Below, in pieces: positions 1 to 12,725 of a stretch of 64,000 bases of DNA; position 1 is the first letter of the stretch; each line of letters opens with the position of its first letter. The translations under genes and the position numbers were made by a program. The stretch lies in the NCBI GenBank assembly GCA_020881915.1, contig JAJFPB010000006.1, forward strand, positions 2,604,001-2,668,000, written 5' to 3'. The notes under the pieces were generated by a model. It saw nothing but the letters and a program-made list of their open reading frames with translations, was not told where the DNA came from and ran no database searches. The stretch is from Paramyrothecium sp. XJ0827. Its lineage: Eukaryota; Ascomycota; Sordariomycetes; Hypocreales; Stachybotryaceae.

Positions 1-105
1 AGCGAAGCCGCATTATCGTGTCAGTCTCCAACAAGAGTCGTGCCGATAAGAGAAAACGATAGTTACGGCGTTGAATCACGAGAAGAATGACTGCAAGTTC
101 GAGCC

Positions 106-1259
106 ATGCTGGTTCCTGTCAGGCTCGCTAGCCACATTCCTCGGCTGGCGCTCGGTGCGCAGGCGTTCTCCTCTGCACGACGAGCAACTTGCTCAACCGC
201 GGTAGCAGCGTCGCCAAAATGGTCGTCGCCGAGCTATAGACGAGCTCTCTTCACAGCGTCATCGCTTCGACGTCCTGAATCACAGCGAGCCCACGGGTAA
301 GTGATGCAAACGAGCACGGAACGGCCGCACAATCGACGCCAAGCTCAGATCTGTAAACCGAGGGCGAATTGATACTGAGACTTTACGACCAGGCCCAGAA
401 CCCCCGAGTCTCCCGCACCCGCACCCTCGTCTACCTCCCCACCACCGACGGCGCCGCAGACACAGGCAGCCGGGTCGACGAGCGCAAAGGAGCCGGTCTT
501 GCACGAGGATATCTACACAATACCCAACTTCCTCACCTTCACCCGACTCGTTGCCGCGCCCGTCGTGGGATACCTGGTGCTGCACGACCAACATGCCTGG
601 GCCGTAGGGCTTTTCGCCTACGCCGGCATCACGGACCTGCTGGATGGCTGGATCGCCCGTCGTTGGAACCGCAAGACGGTGGTCGGCACCATTATCGACC
701 CCATGGCCGACAAGGCGCTCATGACGATCTTGACCGTCTGCCTTGCTGTGAAGGGCGCGCTTCCGCGTACGTCTCCTTGCCATGATGCTATTCGGTGATG
801 GCCACCTACTGACAAGGGGCATTGTGTAGTCTGGGTGGCAACCATTATCCTTGGTAGAGATGTAGGTCTAGGTTTCGCGGCCATCTACTACCGCTGGATC
901 TCCCTCCCGCCGCCGAAGACGTTTACTCGGTACTGGGACTTCTCGCTGCCGTCTGCCGAGGTCCGCCCAACGACCATCAGCAAGTACAACACCTTCCTGC
1001 AGCTCGCCCTCGTAGGCTTGACCACTTCGGCCCCGCTGGTCGGCGTCGACCTGGGCCTGGCCTTGACCTCCCTGCAGTGAGTATCATCTTCTCGTGTACT
1101 CCCCTTTTTCTTTTGCGCAACACGGACAAGGCTAACCGCGAGGCGGCTAGGTACATCGTGGCGGGAACCACAGTCTGGAGTGGAGCCAGCTATATATTCA
1201 CCAAAGACGCCGTGAAGATTCTGAACAAGGCAAAGTCTCAGGAGGGTGAGGCAAAGTAG
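106..1259 (+). CDS. CRD1: Cardiolipin synthase, mitochondrial
   Basis: CDP-alcohol phosphatidyltransferase that joins CDP-diacylglycerol and phosphatidylglycerol to make cardiolipin in the inner mitochondrial membrane. Four exons: 106-296, 393-766, 830-1076, 1151-1259, giving 306 aa; all junctions are GT-AG and the frame closes. Exon 1 encodes an Arg/Ser/Ala-rich presequence without acidic residues near its start. Exon 2 carries the family signature D-x2-D-G-x2-A-R-x8-G-x3-D-x3-D (DLLDGWIARR, then GTIIDPMADK), complete with all catalytic Asp residues. Hydrophobic segments follow in exons 2-4. Length fits fungal Crd1. It converges on MTO1. PGS1 belongs to a different superfamily, so cardiolipin synthase is the best fit. 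Confidence 0.93.
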
Positions 1260-1525
1260 ACATATTGTATTCTCCAAAACAAGACAAAAAACTTAATCAA
1301 CCACCATCTACCTGAAGCGCCATTGTCGAGTCGCTGATTACAAAACGGTATAATTACTGATACGTAACATGGGAAGGACAAAGATGCCATGCAGTCGCCA
1401 GAAGTCCGATTTCACCATCTATTCCCCGCGATGTATCATAACTCCGTATCCCTCTATAGTACACTTTGTTGTTTGTACAAAGACATTATGAGCTGTCATG
1501 TAAGCTGTCTGCTTGCAGGCAGGAA

Positions 1526-3706
1526 TTAATCCTCCTGAGCCGTACGTTGAATCCCCGAAGAGTTTCCTGACGCAACGGGTGGACCGTCGAATGAGTTGCG
1601 ACGGACATAAGCCAGGAGCCGAAGGCTTCCGGCGGGCGTCACTCCCTCTATGCGCCGAGCCTGTGCCAAGGTCTCTGGGCGGGTGACCTTCAGAACCTCC
1701 CGTTCGGCGATCGCAAGGCCGGGGATCGAGTTGTAGTCCAGGTCCACGGGGATGCGGATACGCTCCTCGTGGGTAAACTGGCCTCGCTCCGCAGCCTGCA
1801 TCTTGACGTACGGCGCGTAGAATGCCTCGACAGCAACGCGCTCCCGGATGCGGGGGTTATATGCTGATATGGCTGGCACGATCGAGCTCAGGTGGTCGAA
1901 GTCGATGCGAGTAGCATCGTGCGACAACCGGAGCATGTCCATGCCGCTGCGTCGTCTGGTGTCCCGCTTCACGCGGAAACCCTTCTCAATCAGATACTCG
2001 GGGCTGAGAGCCACGGCGGAGAGCTCCCGGGACAAATCTTCAATCTGTTGCTTCTCATCACTGAAACTGCTCCAGCGCTTGTCCGACACGACGCCCCAGC
2101 TTCTCGCCTTCTCCGTCATCCTCAGATCAGCATTATCGGCTCTTGCCGCCATCCTGAATTCACTGCGCGAGGTGAACATGCGGTACGGCTCCGTGACCCC
2201 CTTCGTAATAAGGTCGTCAATCATGACGCCAATGTACCCATCTGACCGGGCAAGCGAGATCCCAGGGAGCCCCATGGCGGCTCTTCCTGCGTTGATGCCT
2301 GCGACGACGCCCTGGCCTGATGCTTCCTCGTAGCCTGTTGTACCGTTGATCTGACCCGCCAGGTAAAGACCACCAATGGCCTTTGTCTCGAGCGTGGATT
2401 TGAGTCCTCGAGGGTCGACGTAGTCGTATTCCACGCCATATCCAGGCTGCAGCATCTTGACGCCTTCGAGACCTCTAATCGTGCGAAGGATCTGCTCCTG
2501 TGCTTCCGCCGGAACGGTCATGGATAATCCGTTGGGGTAAATGACAGGGTTGTCAAAGCCTTCTGGCTCGAGCCAGACTATGTGCCGCTCCTTTTCCCCA
2601 AACCGCATGATTTTGGACTCCAGGGAGGGACAGTAGCGAGGGCCTCGGACAGATTCGCGAATGTGGATTGTTTTGTCTAGGTTTTCGCGGACGATTTGGT
2701 GGGAAGCATCATTCGTGTATGTGATGCTGCACGTCAGCTGCTCTTCGACCGCGACACGCTCATTAAGATAGCTGAATGGCCGGGGCGGGTCATCACCATA
2801 CTGAGGTTCTAGTATGTCGAAGTTGATGCTGGATTTGTCCAATCGTGGAGGTGTTCCTGTTTTTAAACGTCCGAGCTGAAAGCCGGCATCTCGCAGAGAT
2901 TTGCTGAGCCCGAAGGTAGCAGCCTCGCCCATGCGTCCGGCGGGATAGGCTTGGAGGCCAATATGGATCTCGCCACCGAGGAAAGTGCCTGTCGTAATGA
3001 CGACCCGTCCGGTGGGTAGGATCTCGCCCGATTCAAGCCTGACTCCCGCGATCCGTTTGTTGGAGGCGGGATCCGCGCCCTCGTCCGCTGCTAAGACGAT
3101 GTCGGATACGCTTCCGAGCACGATGGAAAGGTTTGGATAGGATTCGAGCTCCTCTCGCATGTGCTTCTTGTAGAGGCTTCGGTCGATCTGAGCACGGGGA
3201 CCCTATTCACCCACTTTAAGTCAGTCGGAGCCCACTTCCAATGGATTCCAGATAGGGAGGGTTCCAAGAGCAACTAACCCAGACAGCCGCGCCCTTGCTA
3301 CGGTTCAGCAGGCGGAACTGCACACCAGCTTTGTCGATGATCCTGCCCGCCAGTCCGTCCATGGCGTCAATCTCGCGGAGGATGGTGCCCTTGCCGATGC
3401 CGCCGAAGCTCGGGTTACAGGAACATGTTCCTAGATTGTCGCTCTTCGGGGTAATCAGAGCCGTTCGTGCACCGGCCCTTGCGGCGGCCGCGCACGCTTC
3501 GGCACCAGCATGCCCGCCACCAATAACGACGACATCGAATGGCCTGTTCTCGGGTTGGTTGCCCGTGATGGTACAAGGGGTCAAGGAAGGTGTACTCACC
3601 TGGAACCGTCCGCTACAGTCGCGAGCCCTTGAGAATGTCGAATTCGGTGGCCAAGGGGCCGCAGGGGCTGCAAAGGTCTAAGACGAGGGCGCAGAAGGGC
3701 ACGCAT
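1526..3706 (-). CDS. MTO1: Mitochondrial tRNA uridine carboxymethylaminomethyl-modification protein (MnmG/GidA family)
   Basis: FAD-dependent subunit that, with a GTPase partner (Mss1/MnmE), modifies the wobble uridine of mitochondrial tRNAs. Exons on the minus strand: 3706-3600, 3543-3279, 3202-1526, 682 aa. The ATG at 3706 starts an Arg/Leu-rich presequence ([20 protein letters not shown]), and the frame joins exactly to the Rossmann FAD motif ([14 protein letters not shown]). Downstream are the family's [13 protein letters not shown] block, a GPRAQIDR segment, and [12 protein letters not shown]. The upstream ATG at 3713 hits a stop after 11 codons, so 3706 is preferred. Length matches MnmG proteins plus a targeting peptide. 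Converges with CRD1; tandem with VPS45. Confidence 0.94.
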
Positions 3707-4066
3707 CGCGCATGTTGCTGTCTATGCGTCCAACTGTCGATGGCAATTGTATAAAATCTACTGATAAACTGATAAGACGGAGGCGACCCTGAATTTATTT
3801 TACGGGGGGACTTCATGCATTTAGCGGATACATACACCCACCCAAGCAACAAGAACCATCTCAAACCATCCAGCTAAAGAACAATTGTCCTTTTTGCTGC
3901 CAGACCGCGCCTACAAGTACAGTGGTTTGTATTTGTTTATTTTTGGGTTTGTTTAAGATAGTGGAATGAAGATACACGCTGTACTGGTAATATTATAGAA
4001 CTCGGCTCGCCCCGGTGATTACAGCAGCATGTCGGGTTGAACGTGCCTGGTTTGCGCCTTTCCGGT
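3707..4066. other. Spacer between VPS45 3' end and MTO1 start
   Basis: About 360 bases without a supported gene. It must hold the MTO1 promoter and 5' leader and the VPS45 3' untranslated region. A pyrimidine/AT-rich stretch lies around 3900-3960. No RNA gene or repeat was seen. Confidence 0.5.
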
Positions 4067-5858
4067 TCACCTCCTCGTTCGAACATCCGGCCACGAACTC
4101 ACAGCATCTTCAACTTCCTCCAGGAAGGTTGCTGCATTATGAATAGAAGTGCCGCCAAGGACCACTCTTACACCAGGGGTGGTTGCATTGACGCCTGCTA
4201 CCATCTTGGCCTCCTCGTATGTAGCGCCTCCAATTATGAAGACAATAATATCCTGCGGTTTGTCTCTGGTCGAGCCCCCGCCCTCCACGAATGGATATTG
4301 CTGCTCCTTTAACCGTCCTTTGATCAAATTTTGCAGAGTGCTTTCGAGAAGGGAGCTGTGCTGCGTGTAGACATTTTCCACACCTTTCAAACCCTTGAAT
4401 CGATTGGTAGCACCGGAAAATATGCCTGCCGACTCGAAGATATCGGTGATACCACCTTGAGCTTGTGAGAAGTGCAACGATTCATGATAGGCCAACACTT
4501 CATTGACCAGCTCCGCTTGCCGTGGAGGTACATTGCCAGCAGCAACAAGGAGATCAACGAGCATTCGAACCGAACTAGACGGATGCTTGTGATAACGAAG
4601 AGCGTACAGAGCAACCAGCCCAACCTTACTCTCCGCGCTAACTTCGGGGGATTGTATCAACTTCTGAACATTCTGCAAAAGTGTTAGAATGTGGCCTGCC
4701 AATGAAGGACATGCACGAGCGTCTCACCTTTAAATCAGCGCCATGATTGTCGTTACATGCCAGACTTTGTTCCAGCTCGCTGACCTCAAGTAGGTTCTCC
4801 GCAGCAACACGTCTGCTCAGTTCTGACACAAGTGTAACGTGCTTGCTCACGTTGCCTGACAATTTCCGAAACTCTGGGTATTCCTCGATGAAGCGCTTCA
4901 TATCGGATATCGACTCAATGTCCGCATTGTTCTTAGTTTTATGCTGGTACTGTTCAACATAATCTTTGATGTTACCACCCAAATCGCCAAAATTCAGATA
5001 CATGTTCTTCTTGAAGAAAGGATCCTGATCTTGTGAAAGAACGATTTCTCTGAGTTCGGGCCTGATGTCCGGTACGTCGCTGAGATCAACGCGGCCATTA
5101 TTGATGCCTATCAGATGATGTACCATGGCTTGATATGTCCATTGCGTAAGCAGGGGTGTGACTGGATCCTCTCGGCGATCCAGGATGAGGAGTATGGGAG
5201 GAGTGTCGACCTTCCTGAAGTCGAAGAGTTGTTCTTCTTGTGTGATCAAGTATCGAACCTCGGAAGCCAACTTCCTGGTAAGAGGACTATTTTTCTCGTA
5301 GCGGATGAGAGGCTTCTTCTTGAGGGACAGAAGTACAGCGATCAAACCCTCAGCGCACCGCTGCAACGCATCTGGATTCCAGGTATCAGGACTGCTTGCC
5401 CATATCCGTTGCTTAGGTAGCGTGATTCCGAGTGAGAAGACATCAGGATTAATGACGATGTAGTCCGCAAAATGTTCTTGGACCACCTTGACGACTTCAT
5501 GATCGTCGGCCTCGGCTAGTCGTTCCATAGAAGATTTCTTGACAACATTCGTAAAATAGAGGTAGTATTCTCCATACTTGGGATCACGAAGCTCGTCAAT
5601 GAGCAGCTGTATGGTCTCTGGGGATGGGCGGACTAGACAAAGACAACGCAAATGTCGCATCTTTTCCCGAGCAGCATTGTCTAGGCGGTCGATGAGATAG
5701 ACCTCATGATTGAGCAAGGATGATTGAGTAATGGCAGTAGACACGATTGAGACGGTTTCTCGGTCAAGCAACAGGATTTTCATCTTCGCCTGTGTTGAAT
5801 CTCCAGCTGGCGATACCATTTTGGTAATGTAGCCTGCTATAGCTTGTGAGACGTCCAT
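4067..5858 (-). CDS. VPS45: Vacuolar protein sorting protein 45 (Sec1/Munc18 family)
   Basis: SM-family protein that binds the syntaxin Tlg2/Pep12 and promotes SNARE assembly in traffic from trans-Golgi and endosomes to the vacuole. Two exons, 5858-4728 and 4672-4067, separated by a 55-nt intron; 578 aa, essentially the length of yeast Vps45. The N-terminus (KMKILLLDRETVSIVSTAIT) and internal RREDPVTPLLTQWTYQAMVHH are diagnostic SM-family blocks, and the C-terminal domain 3 ends with GATYEEAK and GGTSIHNAATFLEEV. No signal peptide or membrane segment, as expected for a peripheral protein. The next gene, MMM1, is divergent. Confidence 0.96.
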
Positions 5859-6493
5859 GATGGGCGGGAATCAGCGTCGTCGTGGACGCTCGTAGGACCC
5901 TATGTCATACCCCGTCCTTGCTTTGAAAGATGACGTCTTGAAGAATCCGCGAGAATAAGTCTCAAGTGAGCAATTCGAAAAATTCAATGGAGGATAATGT
6001 GAGTCGTGGATAAGAGAATACAATTAAGGGATCCTAGTTTGAAGCTGTCGTAACGTCAAGGCAAGGTGCCAAGGATAGCTCATGTTGGTGGTTACCTCAG
6101 GCATACGCCACGCAGCATGGCAGCTCCAGTGACACCCCGACAAATGCATAATCAATCGACAAGCCATGGGTCAGTACCCAAAAGATACTTTATTATTCTT
6201 AGCGCATCACGCATTACGCGACACGTTTTGCCCGCATGCACTCAGTGTGTAAAGTACTAGCAGAGTAGCCAGCGTTGTTTCGCTGAGACCGCCCACAGTG
6301 GACATGCCTTCGTAGGCACTAAATAAGTGTGATATCTCCTCGTCAATATAGACTAAATGTTCTAAGACAGAGCCTACAAATCATGACATATTGATTATCT
6401 TACGGAAGGGATGCAGATTTAATAGAAGACGTGTCAAACATCAACATCAACATCAACGCCTGTTCGAGAAAGATTCGTGCCTGGCGTGCGGTC
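5859..6493. promoter_or_regulatory. Divergent promoter region VPS45 / MMM1
   Basis: 635 bases shared by two divergently transcribed genes. No gene is supported. A short CATCAA repeat (about four units, near 6436-6456) lies in the expected MMM1 leader just before its ATG. No other repeat or RNA gene was seen. Confidence 0.5.
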
Positions 6494-7780
6494 ATGGCAT
6501 CCGACACCTGTCCGCCACGACTAGAGCCAACGTAAGTTTCGTGCATGAGACCCGAGGAAGACATCTGCTGAGAAACTGCAAGGCTCTCATTCACCCAAGG
6601 TCTCATACTAGGTCAACTTTCCGTCGTTCTAATTCTGGCCGCCTTTATTAAATTCTTCATATTCGGTGAATCGCCTTCACCGGATGCTACAGCATCGCTA
6701 AGAGCAACGGAACGACGGTCTCGGACCTTGGCCCACAAACAGTCGTTGCTGAGTCTGCGCTCCATGGGAAACCGTCAAGGCCAGACCCTTGGTCGCAAGA
6801 AGTCAACAGTCCTCAGAAACCCGCCTACACTTACCATCGGTTCTATCCTGAGCAAGACGTACTACAACGTTGACAGTCATCAACCGGAAAGTCTAGACTG
6901 GTTCAACGTCCTTGTGGCTCAGACAATCGCTCAATTTCGCAACGACGCCCAGCATGACGACGCCATCCTTGATTCGTTGACCAAGGCGCTCAACGGGACC
7001 TCTCGTCCGGATTTCGTGGATGAGATTAGAGTCACTGAGCTTAGCCTGGGAGAAGATTTCCCAATATTCAGCAACTGCCGCGTGATGCCAGTCGACGAAG
7101 ATGGTGTCAGCTTGGGTACGGGAAGAAAGTTCGATCCTGTGACTGCCGCCAGAGACGGTACACGCCTTCAAGCTCGCATGGATGTGGATCTTAGCGATAT
7201 GCTCACGCTGGCTGTCGAAACCAAGCTCCTCCTCAACTACCCCAAGCGTCTATCCGCTGTCCTTCCTGTCGCCTTGTCCGTCTCAGTGGTCCGGTTCAGC
7301 GGTACGCTCTCCATCTCCTTCATCCCGAGCAATCCTTCGCAGTCCACTCCGACCATGATGACGTTTAATTTCCTGGATGACTACCGTCTCGACTTTTCTA
7401 TTCGAAGTCTTCTTGGCAGCCGTTCTAGGCTGCAAGACGTACCAAAGATAGCTCAACTAGTCGAGGCCCGGCTTCATAAGTGGTTTGATGAGAGAGCGGT
7501 AGAGCCGCGCTTCCAAGAGATTGCGCTGCCGAGCATGTGGCCCCGGAAAAAGAACACTCGAGGTCCAGACGAAACAATGACAGAGGTAGGTGGAGCGGGC
7601 AGCAGGTCCAAGGGCAAAGATGTGGCGCGGGACCTCCGTGAAGAGGCTCGGAAGGAAATTGCCGCGGAAGAAGAATCCAGAGAGAAGGGTTCGCTAAGGC
7701 ACCGCCGGCGACAACCTAACGGGGACGAATTTTCTATGCCAGGGACTCTTCCAGGTGTTCAAGTGGATTTGCGTCCCTGA
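6494..7780 (+). CDS. MMM1: Maintenance of mitochondrial morphology protein 1, ERMES subunit
   Basis: ER-anchored subunit of the ER-mitochondria encounter structure (ERMES), which tethers the organelles and transfers phospholipids through SMP domains. Two exons, 6494-6531 and 6583-7780, with a 51-nt intron; 411 aa. The small first exon ([12 protein letters not shown]) is needed to reach the conserved [13 protein letters not shown] and the single membrane anchor ([15 protein letters not shown], about residues 27-41). The SMP domain follows ([21 protein letters not shown] ... [12 protein letters not shown] ... [16 protein letters not shown]). The C-terminus is charged and divergent. Length matches fungal Mmm1. 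The acceptor (CAAG) is weak but is the only in-frame choice. Confidence 0.95.
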
Positions 7781-8023
7781 TCTTACCAAATTGCATGTAT
7801 TAATATGGGAAATAATGGACCACAATATGTTTCCCCATTCAATGATAAGTCACAATACAATTGCCCAGCCGATTCAAGTTTTTCCTATCGTTTAGAGTAT
7901 GGCCAGAATGCCAACCATGAGAGTTGGCCCAGTAGGCATATTCAAGACAGTCAGTTAAGGGTGCGCACCGCCCACCGAATATTTGTCAGGCATATTCATG
8001 TATCCTACTACTATGCAACCGCA

Positions 8024-9213
8024 CTAGAGCTTGACAAGAGCCATGTGCGACTCGGTCAGGGAGTACAAGTTTCGCCACCAACCGACGAGCCCGCCAACAA
8101 GGAGAGCGTAGTAAATGATGGTCCAGGTGGCGAGAGGGACAACTTGGGATTTACCACCTCGGAATGCCCAGTATGGCTCCAAGGATCCCCAGACCCGAGG
8201 CAAGCCCATGTAATTACAAAATGTATGAATGAGGATTGCAGCAGCCAGCGAGCCCGTACGCACAAATATGAATGTGGCATACATACCAAATAGGGACGTA
8301 TAGGATAGCTGGAGGATGGAGCGGGCCACAGCGCCAAGTAAGGGGACTTGAGGGTGCGTGATGCGGAACTCGTAAAAGTGATGAAGATGAGCGAGGCCAA
8401 AGACAAGTGGAGAGAGGAAGATGGTGCGAGTGACGCTTGAGCCAGCGACCAGCAACAACGGCACGGCAGCTGATCGGAAGAGACACTCTTCCGTCACGGG
8501 ACCCTATGACAAGTCGTGGCCCGTTAGCAACTGAAAATAAACTCGAGAATCCCGTGAAGGTCACATAGGGGAAATACGAACAGCAACCATATTCCTCCAT
8601 GTTGGCCAGTCATTCCACACTTGGTGGAGCGGTTGCAGTCGTACCCATTGCCGCCATTCGCCCTCTATGACGAGGCACTCGAAGAGCGGGCCAGCAAAAA
8701 GTAAAGCCGTCAGAAACAAGGCCTTGGCTGAGGGGATTAGACCAACGGGCCAGTAGCCCATCAGGTGCCACGGACTGAGCGGCGATACGTGGAGTTTGTA
8801 CAGCAAGGCGAGTGTGATGACGGAACAAACAGCTGTAGAGAAGGAGACGGCACGGATCCTGGCGCGGATGGCTTCAGGGGCGTCCCTCGACCGAGTCGGA
8901 GACGGCCTGGTGGCCGCCGAAGCATAGAGTGGCAGCACGTAGATGACGCAGTAGGCGACCTGGGGCGACTGTGTCAGTCAAGGATATTCAGGGAGGGGAT
9001 GTCGATTGGCCCAATGGCCGCATGGGCGGCTATGCCAGTGTTTGGCGCGCGGAGCAGTGCATGTGGTGTTTGCTCCTTGGGCAGCAAAGCAGCAGACGAA
9101 ACTAACGAGTTCCGGCGCTTATAGCCTCAACATTCAAGGTGGATGTATGCACGACGTACCAAGAGGCCAAACGCTTGGTTCTGGCTGAAGCCTGGGACGG
9201 GTTGCGGGTCCAT
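8024..9213 (-). CDS. RCE1: CAAX prenyl protease 2 (Rce1 type)
   Basis: ER membrane endopeptidase that removes the -AAX tripeptide from prenylated proteins such as Ras and mating factors. Three exons on the minus strand: 9213-9160, 8959-8582, 8503-8024; 303 aa. Catalytic motifs of the CPBP family are all present: EECLFR, FGLAHLHHFYEF and HTFCNYMGLP. Several hydrophobic segments precede and separate them. Intron 1 (200 nt) is longer than others here, but its CTGAC branch site and CCCCAG acceptor restore VAYCVIYVLPLY in frame, a normal Rce1 N-terminal helix. Intron 2 uses a GTTCGT donor. The exact start is less certain than the core. Confidence 0.9.
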
Positions 9214-12200
9214 GGCGCGGGATGCGATGAGCAGAGACAAATTAAGTAAAAGTCTCGGTATCAACCGGGGAGCAATGAGCCTATCGCGGTGAATTGGCGC
9301 CGAGAACCTGGTAAGGTGAGTGTTTCTCTTGTAAGGAAGTGATAAGTTTGAGTACGGAGACACAACAGGGTATTGCTGTGGTGTTTGCACAGCCCTTGCA
9401 GCATCAACACAAATTGTTTGTCCACAATAGGATCCAGACAATGGATTGGAGCTGCAAGGGAGCGAGAACCTCTTTCCAGTATTGGAAGCCCTTAGCCTTA
9501 GTAGAGCTATAACAAGACTAAAGCCTATATTTAACAAGCGCCCTGAGTGTCGGGATGTTGCATATGACATCCGTGGAGAGGAAACTGTCGTGTCGCAACC
9601 TTCGGGTAGGGACCATAGGGTAGCACAATCTGATGGACACGTTGTCACGAGCAAGCAGCAAGAGATTTTTCACGAGGTAAGGTACACAAGCAATTGCAGA
9701 CTAAGGTAGGTATGGAGCATCTGACCCCATCCGAGAGCATCCCTTTCCCAACGTAGCACAACGTCATATGAAATCTGCCCAATTGAGCAATGCGGTGAAC
9801 CTTTCCGGGCATGCGCTTGGCTTTGGCCCCTGTTACCGGAACCCCTGAAATGAAGATTTGCAAAGCTTGCAAAAGCAAGATTCTGCTTTCATGTTTCCGA
9901 AACAGCCGAGATATGAATAAGCTCTCTTCGAGTGGAGCAGTCGGATGACAGTAGCAAGAGGGTGACAAAAAAGAGAGATAGCAAAAAGGACGATTCTAGA
10001 AGAAGGAGTACTTATCATGTCTTACCGTTTGAACATTTTGTAGTATATTCATGTTAAATAAACTCTTATATTTCCCTTATAGGTGTGTGAATGTAATATT
10101 CACGAGACCTGACAAGTACAAAGGTGTAAACATGATGTTTGAAGTTTTGCATTCCTTTTTTTTCCCCTTCTTTTTTTCTTGACACCCACTTGGATAGGTA
10201 GATCGAGGCCAGGAGGAACAATGTGTGCCAAGGCTCACAATGATGGAGCTGCAGGGAGGGCTTATACATCTGGTGGGTCTGTTTCGAACAACATGGGATA
10301 TTTCCCAGCGTCTCCGCTTGACATGTGCGTGTCGTGGCAATAGGAAGATGCGGTGTGGTGCAACACCATTGGAGGCCACTGCGACAAGTTTACGAAATCT
10401 CCTGGCTTGGCCTAAAGAACGGGCTGCCATCAAGCCGACAGTTTGGGTATAGACTGCGTTGTCATGTCTGGTGCGGCCAGCTCTTCAACAGCCTGTAGAA
10501 AACGAGAGATGCCCGCGCGCGTGTTGACGCGATGCGCGTAACTGGGGCCCGCAACCCCTGATCTTGTGCAGTAGACTATTAGGGAATGGGCGGTTGGTTA
10601 CAGTGCCTCGGGACGTGGGCGTAGAATCTTTCAGGCGAGGCGCCACCATTTTCTACAAGGGGCCGGATGGGTATGGGGGATCTGACGCTACCTTTCATCG
10701 AGTGCCCACTGGAAGCCCCAGCCGGTGTCTTGGTCTCATACCAGACAGACATGTGCAGTAGCCGCCGGCCGTAAGTAAGGTAAAAAATTAAAAATAAAAA
10801 TATCAGGCACTGGTAGGTTGTCAGGTGGTTGGCACTGGGGACAAGGACAAACAGAACTTGTCAGCAGAGTGATGCGCGGGAAGTTTAATCAACGTGTTCA
10901 CTTGATAAAATTCCCTTGGCTGGTGGGCGGTCGTCCTCGTTGGTATCCCAGCTGGCCATGCGCTAATATTTGCGGCCGGAGGGTAAGTGGAAAAGTAAAC
11001 GTCACTAAGATACTTACGCCATGTCGTTCAGTTGGACAGGAAAGGTGAGGTAAGAAAAAGTCAGGTGCCTGAGCCTTGTCAGACGTGTTCTCCGTTGACA
11101 GTATTCCCGGTGTTTCGGTACGAGCTTTAGCACGGACGGGCGCTTGCAAAAATGTTAGCAGCCGCACCTGCAATTCCATTCTCGAAGCCCGGTGCATGAT
11201 GTGGCATCTGCACCGCCTCAGCTCTGATCCGAGCCAGCCCTTCCTCGGCGCAACCTTTATGCAATCTTCTGCCACCGCGAACGGTGCGCGACTCAGACTT
11301 ATTAAGGCTTTCATGCAGTGACCAGTGCGGTGGCTGGCATTACCTCTCCCATTCCGATCTTTCGTTTCCGTCACCACCGATGTCCATCAAGATTGGCATC
11401 TAGCGCAGGCTGCTGTGGGCTCGAAAGGAGAGCGCGGTTTCAGACCACACAATGTGTCCAATCCCACCGTTGTCTCGATATATTAGTGCTCCCGTGGCAG
11501 CATGGAGCACACACCAATGAGGGACAGCGCACAATGGACTACCAGAAGACATGAAGCGGTCCTCGACGAGCCTGTGGTGCTTTCGCTTCTGCAGGAGAAA
11601 CCCTGCCTGCGTCAGGTAATGTCCCTCTAGCTGCAGACATGGTCCTGATAGCGGCAGAGTAGTGGCTCACAGTGCCCCCTATCCCCGGCTAGACATCTCT
11701 CACCCAGCCATTGGCGGCCACTGGAGGTGGTTTGCGACTTTGCTTATAAACAGGCGGTCTGCGTGGCTCATCCCTGAGCGCTCCACCAACTTGGCCAGGT
11801 TGGGCTCGGGCACTACCAGTAGTTTATTGGGTTGCTGCCCATGAAAGTCCACAGTTTCCACCCCGGCCTCCACGAACGCAGTATTGGCTGCTGGACGAAG
11901 TGCCCCGGTACCTGCCATCCGATCAAGCGATCCTTTTTCTCGGCTCTCTCAAGTGGTTCGTGGCCGGGGACTTCCCTGTGCCCTAGTTTGGTCCGCGTCT
12001 TTGGTTGCTTTCCCTTGCAATGCATCCATGTTGCCTTCGTCAGTTTCGTGGTATACCTGAGGACTACAGCGACTGGCCCAGAAATATGGGCGAGATGAGC
12101 CTGGTGTGATGTACCTCTGCAGGCACATCGGCTGAGTCCTTGCGCAGCTGCCCTGCAGCAACTCCCATCCTCATCATTTCTATCTGTGTCCAGTCTTCCC

Positions 12201-12725
12201 ACCCTTTCTTCCTCTCCTTCTCGTCTTCACTTATTCCCGTCTGTGCTTCCTTCAGCCAATCTCATTTTCAATGCTTCGTTTTTCTGTACTTCTATCTTAA
12301 TCTTTGGGTGCTTGTTCTTTTTAGGCATTCTGCCTGTCACATTCTTTACAGCACTCACCAGTCACTCATTTTCGAACTGCTATCAACCCAGGAAGACGCG
12401 TCCTCGAGTCTTGAACGCCATCGACAGTTTCTATAATCCATAATTGAAATTCGCTACGCGGAATTACTCTGCCTGGGCCTTGCTAGCATCTTTTACCTAT
12501 CCATCATATCGCTCTCGCTGTCGCTTGCGCCCCAGATTCGCATCTGTCGCAGGCAATTGACATATTCGGACGAACTAGTCCACCGTGGCTCACACACCAA
12601 GCCAGCCCACGAATCTTCACAATCCTCCAAGACGCCGGAGCAGTGCTCAGGGCCGCCCGATTTCGCCATATATCGCACCGTGATGCGTCCGACAGCCCTT
12701 ACGTTCATTGCCTGATGCGCAAAGC
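9214..12725. other. 3.5-kb region without a recognisable gene; long upstream region of the serine-rich protein gene
   Basis: The longest gene-free stretch in the genic part. The open frames present are short, lie on both strands, lack known domains and do not chain through plausible introns. An A-rich patch lies near 10778-10803 and T-rich patches near 10157-10182. From about 12165 to 12440 the plus strand is pyrimidine-rich (CTTTCTTCCTCTCC type), typical of a fungal core promoter or 5' leader, and points toward the gene starting at 12726. Transcripts or non-coding RNAs cannot be excluded. Confidence 0.5.

Noticed and set aside
7805..8293. 162-codon open frame on the plus strand
   Set aside because: Runs antisense to RCE1 exon 3, which carries the catalytic motifs.
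10898..11377. 159-codon open frame on the minus strand
   Set aside because: No known domain, no splice partners, mixed composition, and equally long frames overlap on the other strand.
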